The notes below the pieces were generated by a model. It was not told the DNA's origin. It made no database searches and saw only the letters and a list, made by a program, of their open reading frames with translations. A stretch of DNA of 64,000 nucleotides from Inonotus obliquus (taxonomy: Eukaryota; Basidiomycota; Agaricomycetes; Hymenochaetales; Hymenochaetaceae): positions 248,001 through 312,000 of the forward strand of contig JAJHTX010000001.1 of the NCBI GenBank assembly GCA_032164295.1, given 5' to 3'. A program made the translations under genes and the position numbers. Below, piece by piece: positions 22,200-33,300 of this stretch (position 1 is its first letter; every line of letters starts with the position of its first letter).

Positions 22200-23441
22200 C
22201 AGCACGTCCAACTTGGTGCTTCCTCGACTAATACCTATCCACATCCAACAACGGAAAGTTCCAGCTCAAGATCAGAATAGAAAGTATCTGCAGATACTTG
22301 AAAAGAAAGTGAAACCGAGCATGATCAAGTCAGGAGCGGCCTACAATGCCCCTATAATAGCCGCAGTCGTGTGCTTACCTGCTCTGCAAGGTCGGTACCG
22401 GTAAAGGTGAGGTGCTTCCTCTTGCTCACGGGTTTGTATGGCTGACTAACACATAGTATATAACACAACATGTCCTACACTCTTTCCGCACAACGCACAA
22501 CTGTTTCAAACTATTCAAGCTCGTCATCCAACCTTTCCCTTGACCTCACTTAAGCTAGCTTGGGACTTAATCTGAAACTATCATCTATGACACGGTAGCG
22601 CGCCACCGACACGCTTTCTGAGCCCAACCTTGCCATTTTTTATGCGCGACAAGCCGAAAGCTATCGCATGATCTGAACTGGATTACAAGTCTTCTCGTTC
22701 CGTGCGTCTTGACACTTGGTAAACACTCAACCTACTCTCCACGCTTTTCTTCGCGATTTCTTGAGGTTGTTTAGGCGTGTTGAGGGTTGCAAGCAGGGTG
22801 TTGAAGTATACTGATATTGATAGGACTAGCATTTATGACATGGATGGTACAAGTATCATAACAAACAGAAGGCATACGCTTTGAAATACACGGGTATAGC
22901 GTTGCGAAAGTACCAGCTTGGGGGAGGGCGGCATACTGATGGGTCAGAATCAGCCTACTTTTCTTGCAAAGTTCACGGGAATGACGTACCAAAGCAAGAC
23001 AAACCAATGCTCAGATACTGGTAAGTAGTCCGCGACCTATAATGTAGACCTGATACATACAAGCAACTTCACCCGGACGTACGTATCATTAAGAACGGAT
23101 TGCGCGCAGATATAGGACTAACGGTCTGAAATAGTAATACCTTCTCCACAAGTACGAAAGAAGCTCAATTTCCGTGAATAACCGTTTTGATAGGAGTACC
23201 CGGAATCGCTGCTGCGGTCTGACCGCTGGTGCTTACTACTGCGATACGCGAGGCAATGCTTGTTTGAATCAAGTCGAATTGTGAGCGCTGACCGGACGAC
23301 TACCGAGCTGTGCTAGGCTAAATATATACGCCTTGTCAGCATACTTCGTGGTCCTCGTGCGAAGATATGAAGTTCCTTACTCACTCATTAATCCCTTTCC
23401 CATCCATCTTTATTACCATCAATCACTTCCCAGAGTCAAAG
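22200..23441. other. Intergenic region
   Basis: This 1.2-kb spacer lies between the kinase and the cupin gene. Short open frames on both strands have no domain signature. Nothing else is seen. Confidence 0.5.
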
Positions 23442-24098
23442 ATGTCGTCGCCAGCACCAAATCGTCCCCCTGTTCGTCGAGTTGTTACTGGGCACTCTTC
23501 CGACGGGAAAGCGATAGTTGATGATGATGCTCCACTTGAGCCGCACCCATTTCGCGGATCGAACACATTCTTCACAGATGTATTCTGGACCGATTCAATT
23601 CCACCGCCAAATGAGATAGGTTTCAAGGACTTGGCGAAAGAACACCCGAATGAGATATATCCAGCTGAGGGAAGTTCGTTTAAGGTGGTTGAGATGCCAC
23701 CTGGCGCGAAAGCGGTGAGGTTGTCCCCACGATGTACCACAGGTATGATGCTAATGCTGATGATTGGGCAGCCGCTTCATCGCACGGTCTCATTTGACTA
23801 TGGCATCCTTACGCACGGACAGCTTACGCTGATCCTCAACGACGATAAGCGCGTTATTCTTCATCCGGGAGATGTCATTATCCAGAGAGGCACAATCCAT
23901 GCATGGCACAATGAAGGAACCGAATGGACGCGGATGTATTTTGTTCACATTCGTGAGTTCATCGGTTTCGTTTGCTGGAGGGAAGTTGGCTTAGACGTGA
24001 ACTCCTTCACAGCATCGCAGAAAGTAAAGATTGGAGACAAAGAACTGGGTCCTGAGTATCCTGGCCCGCCGCTAGAATCTACACAGGTGCAGAAGTAG
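23442..24098 (+). CDS. Cupin-domain protein
   Basis: Three exons (23442-23714, 23772-23952, 24013-24098) splice in phase to 179 residues. The single cupin barrel reads PPGAKAPLHRTVSFDYGILT, then LILNDDKRVILHPGDVIIQR, then GTIHAWHNEGTEWTRMYFV. The expected metal-ligand positions are largely present: the first-motif His in PLHR and the second-motif His in GTIHAWHN. The Glu of the first motif is not obvious. Homologues are widespread small fungal and bacterial cupins, often annotated only by domain. Substrate unknown. The start at 23442 is preferred because upstream codons in frame are hydrophobic and not conserved-looking. Confidence 0.85.
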   Translation: MSSPAPNRPPVRRVVTGHSSDGKAIVDDDAPLEPHPFRGSNTFFTDVFWTDSIPPPNEIGFKDLAKEHPNEIYPAEGSSFKVVEMPPGAKAVRLSPRCTTGMMLMLMIGQPLHRTVSFDYGILTHGQLTLILNDDKRVILHPGDVIIQRGTIHAWHNEGTEWTRMYFVHIREFIGFVCWREVGLDVNSFTASQKVKIGDKELGPEYPGPPLESTQVQK

Positions 24099-24349
24099 AA
24101 CGAGAGAAATCTTGCCTGTATTCATTGGTAGATTGTTGATGTTCAAGCCAGATAAACAAAAACAAATAGAGAGAATATTATGTAATCACCCATGTCAATC
24201 AGCGATCAATTGTCGGAGCTCGAACTTGCGAATTCACGATCCTCATCCATGATCGACGAGAAATCGACCATGTCATCATTTGACCACTGTCTCGGACTGC
24301 CTGAAAAACACCAGAAAAAGATGAATTTACCTCTTAGGCTTGGTGCTTC

Positions 24350-26562
24350 ATGCCCCTTTTGTTTCGACGACTACTTGCTAGGTCCTCCTTGTTTCCTACG
24401 GGTTTCACTCGAATTTTGCCCAGTCAGAAACGTTTACCGTTTCCATCGGTTTCTTTCCGAAGGATGTCGACAGTAGCGGAAACTGCTATCACTGGGAATG
24501 TCTTTCAGCTGCGTACTAGGAGCGAGTCACCGCTTTCCGATGTTCCAGAAGAATCTCCTGAACCCGAGCCAGAGGCAAAGCCAAAGCGTCGCGCTCGCAA
24601 AGCTGCGATCAAAGCCGACGCTGCCATCACGGAAGGGAAGAGAAATGTAGAAGATATTGATGAGAAACCGAAGCGACAGAGACGATCACGCAGGGAAGCG
24701 GCAGAGGCAACATATGAAGAAGAGGAAGGGGATGAAGATGGGGATGAAAAGCCGAAGAGAAAACGGAAACGCAAAATAGCTACTGCTGGGACTGCTGAAG
24801 GCGAGAATGGCGTGGAGGAGCCGAAGAAAAGGCGGAGGAAGAAGACTCCGGAAGAAGAGAAAGTTTTTGATATCCCGCCTATCGTAAATGTCCTCAGTAC
24901 AACATTCAAAGGCAAGTACAGATAACCTGCATTGAGCGTCTAACTCAACGCACTTCTAGGACGATTAGGTTATGCATGTTTGAATACAATGCTCCGCAAG
25001 TACTCAACACCGATCTTCTGCTCCCGCACATGCAGGCTTTCAACCATCGCCGAACACGGGATGGATCACGTTCGCTCACTTGGGCTGCAGAATATCCGCG
25101 ACCTGAACACACTCGTTAAATGGAACGCACAGAACGGTGTTTTTTTCATGCGCATGAGTTCCGAGATGTTTCCATTTGCTTCTCATCCCGAACACGGTTA
25201 TGACTTGAGCTTTGCGGATGAGGACTTGAAAACGGTCGGACAGACCGCCAGGGAACTAGGAGTGAGATTGACGAGTCATCCTGGACAATTCACCCAGCTT
25301 GGAAGCCTCAGGGAAACCGTGGTTCGAAACGCGGCAAGGGACTTAAAGTATCATTGTGAGATGATGGATAGAATGTCACTTGATCAGGATAGCGTTATGA
25401 TTATCCATATGGGAGGTAGGAAATATTTTTTGACGAGAAAGTATGCGGTTATGATACTCTATGGCGTTCAGGGACTTTCAACGATAAAACCGCAACGCTC
25501 GAGAGGTTCAAGGAGAATTACACTAAGCTTCTTTCCGACGGCATCAAGAAGCGGCTCGTATTGGAGAACGATGAGGTATCTCTACCGCTTCATTACTTTT
25601 CTCTCTAGACTAACTGATGCGCTTCTCACAGCTCTGCTACAACGTCGATGACCTCCTTCCGATTTGCAAAGAACTCAACATCCCACTCGTCTTCGATTAT
25701 CACCATGACTGGATCTATCCTTCCTCCCGCCCACCAGCGGAGTTCATACCTGAAATCAATCAATTGTGGTACAATAAGGGAATCAAGCCGAAGCAGCATT
25801 ATAGTGAGCCGAGACCTGGTGCTGTTAGCGTTATGGAACGACGTGCGCATTCGGATCGCGTGAAGACACTCCCGGAAGGGTTGCCTGACGATATGGGTTA
25901 GTTTCTGCTCCTTTTCCTGTTGGTTGTTCTGATTTATTATTGACTGTGATTGTCTAATGGCTATAGATCTCATGCTGGAATGCAAAGACAAGGAACAAGC
26001 TGTATTCTATCTCTATCGGCTCTACGGGTTGCGAGACGTCGATCCACGTATGCTCCGCCCTCCAGCGGAAGTAGAAACTCTGCACACGAATGGTCGGAAG
26101 TCGACTAAACGTGCAAGGGCAAAAGCCGCCAAGGCAGAGGCGGCGGCAGAATTGGGGGAAGGTGAAGTCATGAAGATCAACGCAGCGAAAGCTATTGGGA
26201 ACGGTGCAGTCGGAGACACCGAAGAAGATAAAAATAATGATATAGGAGCAGAAATCGAACGCGAAGCAGAAGAACATGGCTTACCATTGCAGGCAGCATC
26301 TGAATCACTAGCCGAAACGCTTACAATACCCAACGGAGAGTTGGATTGCGGAAGCGGTTACGAGGCACCAGAAGTGGAAAGGTTGGCAGTTGCAGGGAAG
26401 AAGGCGAGAAAACAGAAAGGACGGGGAGGATCGAAAAAAGCGCCAAAGTTGGAGAGGGGTGCGGGACGCAAAAGTGGAAAGTTGGAAGCTGAGGCGGCGG
26501 GAGATGTGGCCTTTCGTAAGATGAAGAATGGGCGGAAGCAGAAGCAACCCACGGTTCTTTAG
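24350..26562 (+). CDS. uve1: UV-damage endonuclease Uve1/UVDE
   Basis: Five exons (24350-24911, 24960-25415, 25472-25575, 25632-25896, 25967-26562) splice in phase to 660 residues. After a long Lys/Arg/Glu-rich N-terminus with nuclear-signal-like stretches (KPKRKRKRKIA), the TIM-barrel domain begins GRLGYACLNTMLR. Family motifs follow: LTSHPGQFTQLGS, MIIHMGG, RLVLENDE, LVFDYHHDWI, KQHYSEPRPGA and LMLECKDKEQAV. UVDE nicks DNA 5' of UV photoproducts and starts alternative excision repair. A second in-frame Met at 24464 (MSTVAETAITG) lies 38 codons in. The extra N-terminal segment is Arg- and Leu-rich (MPLLFRRLLARSSLFP), like a mitochondrial presequence. The C-terminal tail of about 170 residues is Lys/Ala/Glu-rich. 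Intron 1 uses a GC donor. Confidence 0.93.
24912..24959 (+). other. GC-AG intron in uve1
   Basis: The exon ends AAAG and the intron starts GCAAGT; the intron ends TTCTAG at 24959. Only this junction joins VLSTTFKG to RLGYACLNTML in frame. The GT at 24916 would shift the frame. The donor AG|GCAAGT is the standard strong GC donor. Confidence 0.75.
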
Positions 26563-27158
26563 GCGAGGGCAATGCACAGAGCCGGACACCAAAGCGTGGC
26601 TTACAACCGATCCTAGCTTTTCCTGTATTGATTCTCATGTGAACTTCCTGTATTATTATGACCACTTATGACCACATCCACCTCACCGCGCATACCTCCG
26701 GATTAATAAGATTGTATAAAGAGCGGACGGCTGGAAGGAGAAATATCCAAAACAGCATTATGCCAATTATCCCAAAGTAAAGAGAATATAGCAACACCTC
26801 AAACGGAATAACAAACCAACAACAAACAGTCAAAAGGTCAATTCAATCAGGATAAATCGTGAGCGGAAGTAAGAATAGACGAAAGCTTCGTCTAACTAAG
26901 CGTGAGATGCAGCAGTCCGAGTATAAGTCCGTCAAAAGTGCTATCATGAACCACAATAATAGAGGTACGGTGATTGGAGCTGGGTGAGTGTGTGAGAACA
27001 AATGGAACGGAAAAGACGCAAGAAAAAAGACTGCGACTGCATTGTACGGCGCGTAAAACACGAGTCCGGCAATCGTAACAACAGTAAACGGGAGAGGAGG
27101 AAGAGTACTACTGTTCTCCGAGTCCGAAATGTCGGTTTTCGTACGTACGTGTGGGAAA
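26563..27158. other. Convergent intergenic region
   Basis: This spacer separates the ends of uve1 and the minus-strand Kre9-like gene. The sequence is AT-rich and no gene is supported. Confidence 0.5.
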
Positions 27159-28055
27159 TCAGAGTCCGACCAAACTTGCGCCTGCAACTGCAGCTACCGC
27201 CATGACCGCGAGGTTGGTATTTGAGAGACCAAGAGTGACAGCACCGTTGTCGAATGATGTTGACCCGCCAGCCGCTGCGCTATCGGTGTTGGTAGCTGTG
27301 TTCTCGGCGTCACTGGTAGCCTGTGTTGTGGCGGCAGGGGACGTGATGGAACCGGTTGTTGCTCTGTGGCAAAAAAGTGTTATTCAGTCGCATGATTAAT
27401 AAAGAACAAGGTATTTCAAGAACTCACGTGGCAGTCGTCGTTCCACTCGCAGTTCCAGATCCAGATGTAGAACCCGATTCTGACGTCGTCTCAGGTGGAG
27501 GAGCAATTGAAAAAGGTGCACTCTCCGTAAACACATCCGTCAAATTACTAAACGTACGTTGAGCATTCTACAACTGGTACATCGTTCTTCTCCTACTTAC
27601 TTGATTTCAACGAACTGAAGCGTGTAACCATCACTGTGGAAGAAACACGTGTAAGTCAAATGTGGCAATGAAAGATCATAGAAGTCTAGCATGAATCGAG
27701 GCTAGACCTCAATTAAATTTGGAATGGACGACTCACCCCTCGGGAACAACGGGAAGTGTGACATTCATAGTCATCGCACCCGTCGGGATATTGTTTGCAA
27801 GAGCGAATTGACGGTTGAAGACTTCGTTGATGAGCTCAATCGAGAACACCTGTGGGTCGCCCTGTACCGCTGACCAGCTAATGGTAACCTCTGACGAGGA
27901 CTGCCACCCTGACGGTGTCTCAATCGTCAGAGCGGACACTAATGGGGCCACGAACGCGAGCGATGCACTGTTTAAGACAGTCAAAGCCAGCAAGTCAGTC
28001 AATCGGTTGAGGATGACCTTGTTAGGAATACTTACACAAGCTTAGGAAAGAACAT
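27159..28055 (-). CDS. Kre9/Knh1-like GPI-anchored Ser/Thr-rich wall protein
   Basis: The start at 28055 (MFFPKLV) joins across an intron to ASLAFVAPLVSALTIETPSG, a signal peptide followed by the Kre9_KNH-type beta domain: EVTISWSAVQGDPQVFSIEL, then ALANNIPTGAMTMNVTLP. A segment TLQFVEIS comes from a small exon near 27600. A Ser/Thr/Gly-rich stalk follows (APPPETTSESGSTSGTGSAS). The C-terminus (LSNTNLAVMAVAAVAGASLV, then GL and stop) is a hydrophobic GPI-anchor signal preceded by small residues. Proteins of this family sit in the plasma membrane or cell wall, and Kre9/Knh1 themselves act in beta-1,6-glucan assembly. The exact role here is unknown. Confidence 0.85.
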
Positions 28056-28419
28056 GATGATGGCAGTGAGGGACGAGAAAGAACAAAGTGCTTTGGATGC
28101 TTGTAAGAGGGGGGAAGCGACGATGGGGGAGGTGGAAGAGAGATGGAAAGGTGAAGAAAAACGAACTGTGCGATGGAAAGAGGTAGAAAGCGAAGCTTGG
28201 CTCATCCCACGCTCTTCCCCGTGAACATGGTCTGGGCGTCTATACTTGGAAAGTATAAAGATCGACGTACAGAGCATAACTTCCTTTTATGGGTCCGAGT
28301 TCTGTGAGGTGGTATTTTCAATGTCTTTTGCAAAGTCGCGTAAAAATCTATTTCCTTCTTCCATTATATTCTCTATACGTGTACAGCTCTAGTAGATCTA
28401 CTTTTGTTTGAGCAGAGGA

Positions 28420-29798
28420 TTATAAGTAAGGACTTAGGAGACACACCTCGTCGAAAGGGCGTGTATCATTGAAACAACTCTCCCATACTTCATTAACAGC
28501 CCGCTCCGCATCCTCTCGGCTCCCACATGCAGGATTTGATTGCACAGAAAGCACAGCACGTCGGCGTACACATTCCTGTCACCCGTCACCGGTAAGCAAC
28601 AGTCGGGGGAAACAATAATTGCGATGTCAGCTCGTCACAACCGTGGAAATGCTCCGGTAGTAGCAATGACGGACCTGATGCTGCTTGGAGAAATTGAAGA
28701 ATAGCCGACGGATCTCGCGCGTCCATTTGCAATCCCCTCCGAGGCTGTTGGCACGGATCTAGCACACCAAAACATCTTCAATAATCTCCTACATGCGGTT
28801 GCGGGATGCAGGAAAAAGAAATTGGGTACTGTGTGCTGTGAAATTATCTCCTGGGCGCCCTTCAGAAGCGCGGAAAAGCCGCACTTGTTCCTTGCACGCT
28901 GAAGCTTGCGTGCTAAGCGGCCCAAGAATTCCTTCGACCTCGGTTCGAGAACAGGTGTGCCAGCAAGCATTAATCCCCGACAACAGCCGCTATCATCGAA
29001 CACGTCACGACGACACTGTTCCCTCATTTCAAAACCGAGGAGAAAAATGTTGCAAACCCCGAGAACGTCCAAAACAGATGCAAGAGTCAAGACTCACCTC
29101 ACTACATGCATGATGCCTCAAATTACTCCAATCTACATCAAACTTGCAGTGGTCGTACATGTGCACAAGCTCGTGTGTAACAGTATGCTCCATATGCTTC
29201 TTGCTCCAGAATTTCCCCTGGCAAAGAACAACAGCGCCAACTTCGGGTGTGAAACCGCCCGATCGATTTTGTTCGCATGGAAGACAAAGAATGTGTTCCG
29301 AAGGAGACATGCGTGCTCCAGTTTCTTTGCTGATGCGCTCAAGCATGAAGGACACTGACGGGCCTAGAGGTATTGCATAGTATTGACATCACCGATGAAG
29401 CGGATATAGTAAGGTAGGTATCGTGGTTTGGAGGTACGTTGGCATAGTGAGAAGACACCCTATGATGAGTATTGCGGAAATACGTCTTAGCAGATACAAA
29501 TCAACTCACTGTACTTCACAAGCTCGTTCTTCCACTTCTCACAAGTCCTTCTCTGATGTTCGGCGAGAGCGTCTGCACGTTGCCCGGATGTTAGTCCGAT
29601 ACCCGTCAGCTGCGCAAACGCGCCCCGCCAGCGCTCAAACACGCGTTCGTCTGGGTTTGCTTCTCGTCCTTCCGCAGGAGAACCATGTCCGACAAAAGCA
29701 TCGAGGTTTCTACCTTGCTGACTCTCCGAGTTTGAAGCGGATACTGATGATTTACTAGTTGAAGAAGAGGAAGAAGTGGAGGAAGGGAATGAAGACAT
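28420..29798 (-). CDS. atp23: Mitochondrial inner-membrane protease Atp23
   Basis: Four exons (29798-29510, 29354-29098, 28758-28675, 28575-28420) splice in phase to 261 residues. The N-terminus is Ser-rich ([20 protein letters not shown]). The middle has [20 protein letters not shown] with the CLPC pair, then [19 protein letters not shown], which contains the HExxH zinc site. Next come [37 protein letters not shown] and [10 protein letters not shown], all diagnostic of Atp23. In yeast Atp23 processes the Atp6 precursor and acts in the intermembrane space in F1Fo-ATP synthase assembly. Intron 2 (28759-29097, 339 nt) is far longer than the neighbours. The donor of intron 3 reads GTCCGT, which is weak. 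Confidence 0.92.
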
Positions 29799-30047
29799 GG
29801 GACGGGAAGCGTGAGCAATGAGAGAATTACATTGTCACACTCATGGTGACATGGTAGAAGTCACGGAAGTGACCAAACTCCCAATCTCGGACTGTGAGAC
29901 TTTATTTCTTAACCTGTCATTACGTGTACCTTTTCTTATCTTTATTCACAACCGCAATGTCAGCTTGCCTTCATCTACAAAGTGTACAGTTTCGTCTTGT
30001 TCATTCGAATTCAAAATCTAAATCTTCTCCCGTTGGACCCTCTCGAA

Positions 30048-30385
30048 TGAGTTCCATTCTCCCGTACATCGGACGTCTTACGAACAAGGTAACTATCGCA
30101 TCATCTGATTTGTGGCTCTGCGTTAGCTTGCACTGTGCGAAGGTTCTCTATTGTTTCCAAGTCATGTCATACTCAACCATCATCTTTTCCTTGTAGAAGC
30201 TGTCGGAACCGGTGTGTTTTTGCTCCTCATCACTTGTTATTTGCAGGCTAATACATTTATACGATTGTCGGGCGGTACAGTTCGCGAAAGTTGCGCTCCT
30301 CTTGAGCCAAGTTTTCGGCCCTCGTTGGAGCGTGAATATTCCTCCGCCGACGCCTCGCCTCATCCACGATGAGGGTAACCTTTGA
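30048..30385 (+). CDS. Small unassigned protein
   Basis: A short first exon from 30048 (MSSILPYIGRLTNK) ends at a good donor (AAG|GTAACT). The second exon starts after TTGTAG at about 30199 and continues in an open frame: VALLLSQVFGPRWSVNIPPP, then TPRLIHDEGNL and stop at 30385. The size, about 76 residues with one hydrophobic stretch, suggests a small organelle-membrane subunit, but I do not recognise a family. A second intron within 30215-30247 is possible and would change the middle. It is transcribed divergently from atp23 across 250 bp. Confidence 0.4.
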
Positions 30386-33300
30386 ATGACGACTCGACAT
30401 TCCGCGATTCCGAACTCCAGCCAAGGATAAGTACCTTCACCAAGTGACTTGTCTTACTAAATATTCATGTGACGACTGAAATTTACGAAGCGCTTCGTTT
30501 GCAACAATAAAGACCGGCCGGTTATAGCGCTCAACGACTCTTGCGGTTATTGATTCCTATCATGGGGACGTTTACCGGGTCCGTTCTTCTCAAGATCTTC
30601 CCAAGTTACGGCACTCGACGAAGCTTCTTCTGGAGTCTGATGCGAAGACATCGCGCTAAGGTTCTCTTGTGGCTCTTCTTCTTCTGAGACTGGGAATACA
30701 AGCTGAACAGCTGGCATTGTAGTCACCTGGTGCACTGTCCAAACCCATTCGTTTGGTTCCGCGAAGCTGAATAACAGGGTCGTTGTGAATCCCTTCTTTC
30801 TGAGGGATAATATATCATGGAGGATCGAATATAAATGCGACCCGCGATTAAATGCTTCGCGAAGTCACAGTTCTTGGTAATAGATGAGCACGGGATTCAC
30901 ACCTGGAGAAAGTTTCCTAGGTTGGCACAAGGACTTTGCCGTGAAGAAGGCACCGAACATTGTCCCGTTACCTGAATGGCCCTTACCTGAATGGTTCATG
31001 CAAGACAGTGCCTGGGATTACGGCTCTTGTCATATACGCTGATGTGCCTTCTTCCCTGCTCAACACGAGGGGGTTCGTTCTAAAGTGGACATTTTCCTGG
31101 ACGTCGGTGTAAGTTCTCTACGGTCTCATGTGGGCCTCTGACTGCGAATTCCTCGTAATATGCTAATTGCGAAATGCAATTCTAAGTCTACTAGCTCAAT
31201 TTACATCAAACCTACTCCTCCTATTCACGGACTTGCTCCCGTCACCTGAACCTTTTTGATTTGATTCTTGTCCAGTTCCCGTCTCTTGGGAGGCGCTTTG
31301 CTTCCTGACCAATTCATCAAGTGCACCCTTTAGTACACCTGACACAAGGTGATGTATGGGATGGCGTCTCTGCTGTATAGATGCCTGGTTGCTTGACTGA
31401 GCTAAGGAGCAAGCATCTTTTCTTCAGGCCCGGAATAGTCGCACAGTCGGTTCGGCTCCTCTTGACCGATCGATGGCACCAACTCTCACTCCATGAACTT
31501 CCCACCAAGCGACATCGGGGAGGGGAGGAGTTAAACTGAACCGTCGGCGGTGGCAACACACAAGAGGACCTCGCTGAAGTGCTCAGCTTGTACCTTTGCT
31601 GGTGAATGCTTGGTTATTAGAGAAGTGGTGAACTCTGAATATATTTGACAAGCGACCGAGTCCATTATTCGTCTCCGAAGGATGTTTTACTCTGAGTCAC
31701 AGGAAGCTTCTCTATTCAACCTAATATTCAACCCTTCTCTCAGTCCGGAACGGGCGCCACAATGGTGAGAACGGTATAATCTTAGTACCTTTTGGTGCTC
31801 AACTCTTCCTGGATGTCCGCCGAAGCTGGGGGCGAAAGAAGTACCAAGACAATAAAGTTCATACTGATGAAATTCGGCTATTACGCCTCTATCACCAGAC
31901 AGTATATATCGTCTTTGCTTCTAAATGATGTATGCACTGAGTCAATTGACTTATCGGCATCAAGAAGGGCGCTATCACGTCCAAATCAATAGACCCATAA
32001 CGTCACAATGGGAGAAGTTCTTATTCATGTCCTCGTTGTTTGTGCTTTCCCGCATCTCGAAATCTGCATTACACTATGATGCGCCAAGAATTTGTGCTGT
32101 TGAGTTGTTCAGATGCTCTATTCATGAAATTCGCTTCCAAGAAGCTGGCGAACAATCGCTAGTGAACGGCTTTAGGCATTTTACGAAAGGAAGGCCAGCA
32201 TATGTGAGATCAGTCACGTTGGGTTGTCCAAAATTCCTATTGTCCAAAATTCCCAAGAAAGATATCTTTAGAATGGGTGGGGATAAAAGGAATTTTTTGT
32301 TCCCGTTTGTTCTCAAATTCCGTGATGCTGTGTCTATGAATTTTTGGACGGATCGTCGGTGGATCTGTGTGTCCTTGTGTGCCTGCTTTTTGACTTATGA
32401 AGTAACTTAGTGGCCCAGAATGAACGGGAGCGCTCAAGCTTCGCGAGAAACATCTAATCCAGTATAATGTAGGAAAAACTGCCCATATGAAATTCTCATC
32501 TTTGAATACAAAACCGTAACTAGTGTCAACAGTCAACTAAGAGATACGGATGTATAGCATTCATCTGTCTGGATCTCGGTTAGCGCGTTTGCTTATGAGA
32601 TTAATTCGAGAGTATCGGAAGACTCTAATTTCTGTAAGCAGTTTCATCGTCATCCCGCAAGGGGGGGCCACACAAAGCTATCTAGGTGACTTATCTGGAG
32701 CGCTAACTTAAAAATTTGATCGTTGTACTCCCAAGTCTAGTACTTATCAGGATTTCGCGGAGCCTATTGGTTACTTTTCGCGTAAACACTCGTTAAAACC
32801 TGTTTCTCTGTCGGTCTCGAATCAGATCTTCAATTCAAAAAAAAGTGATTATAGTGAGATACTCGGAACTTTCCACTGGATCATTCACCATCCGCTCAAA
32901 GACTGTCGTGTTTGAACTAGTTGCGGGAATTTCCACTCCTTTGTCTGTTTCTGGTGCGGCCGGGACTCGTCTCAGGGCGTTTTCCTATCGGTCAACGCGG
33001 AGTCTGACGACTCCGATATGCGCGTTATGAAATATCACCCAATATGTAGAGACTTGTGAGGTACACGCTACAAGGTACGTACATGATGCGATCAGAGTCG
33101 GAGCTATCTCGTTGTTTACATATTGTAAACTGTGTCTGAAAGAACATTATTGGATGGCTTTGTGTATCATTATCTTAGAGCCAGCGCTAGGTTTCATCTT
33201 CCCGGCATGAAACACCCGATAAGTTTTCTTCTGTAGGCCTCTACATCAGCCGGTATCGGCGAAATTTGATCCCTGACTTGCTATGAACTACTATCGGTGA

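Noticed and set aside
28635..29090. 151-codon minus-strand frame
   Set aside because: Mostly lies in the long intron of atp23 and overlaps its third exon out of frame; no protein signature.
31925..32410. 161-codon plus-strand frame
   Set aside because: Contains the direct repeat at 32224 and reads as non-coding in composition.
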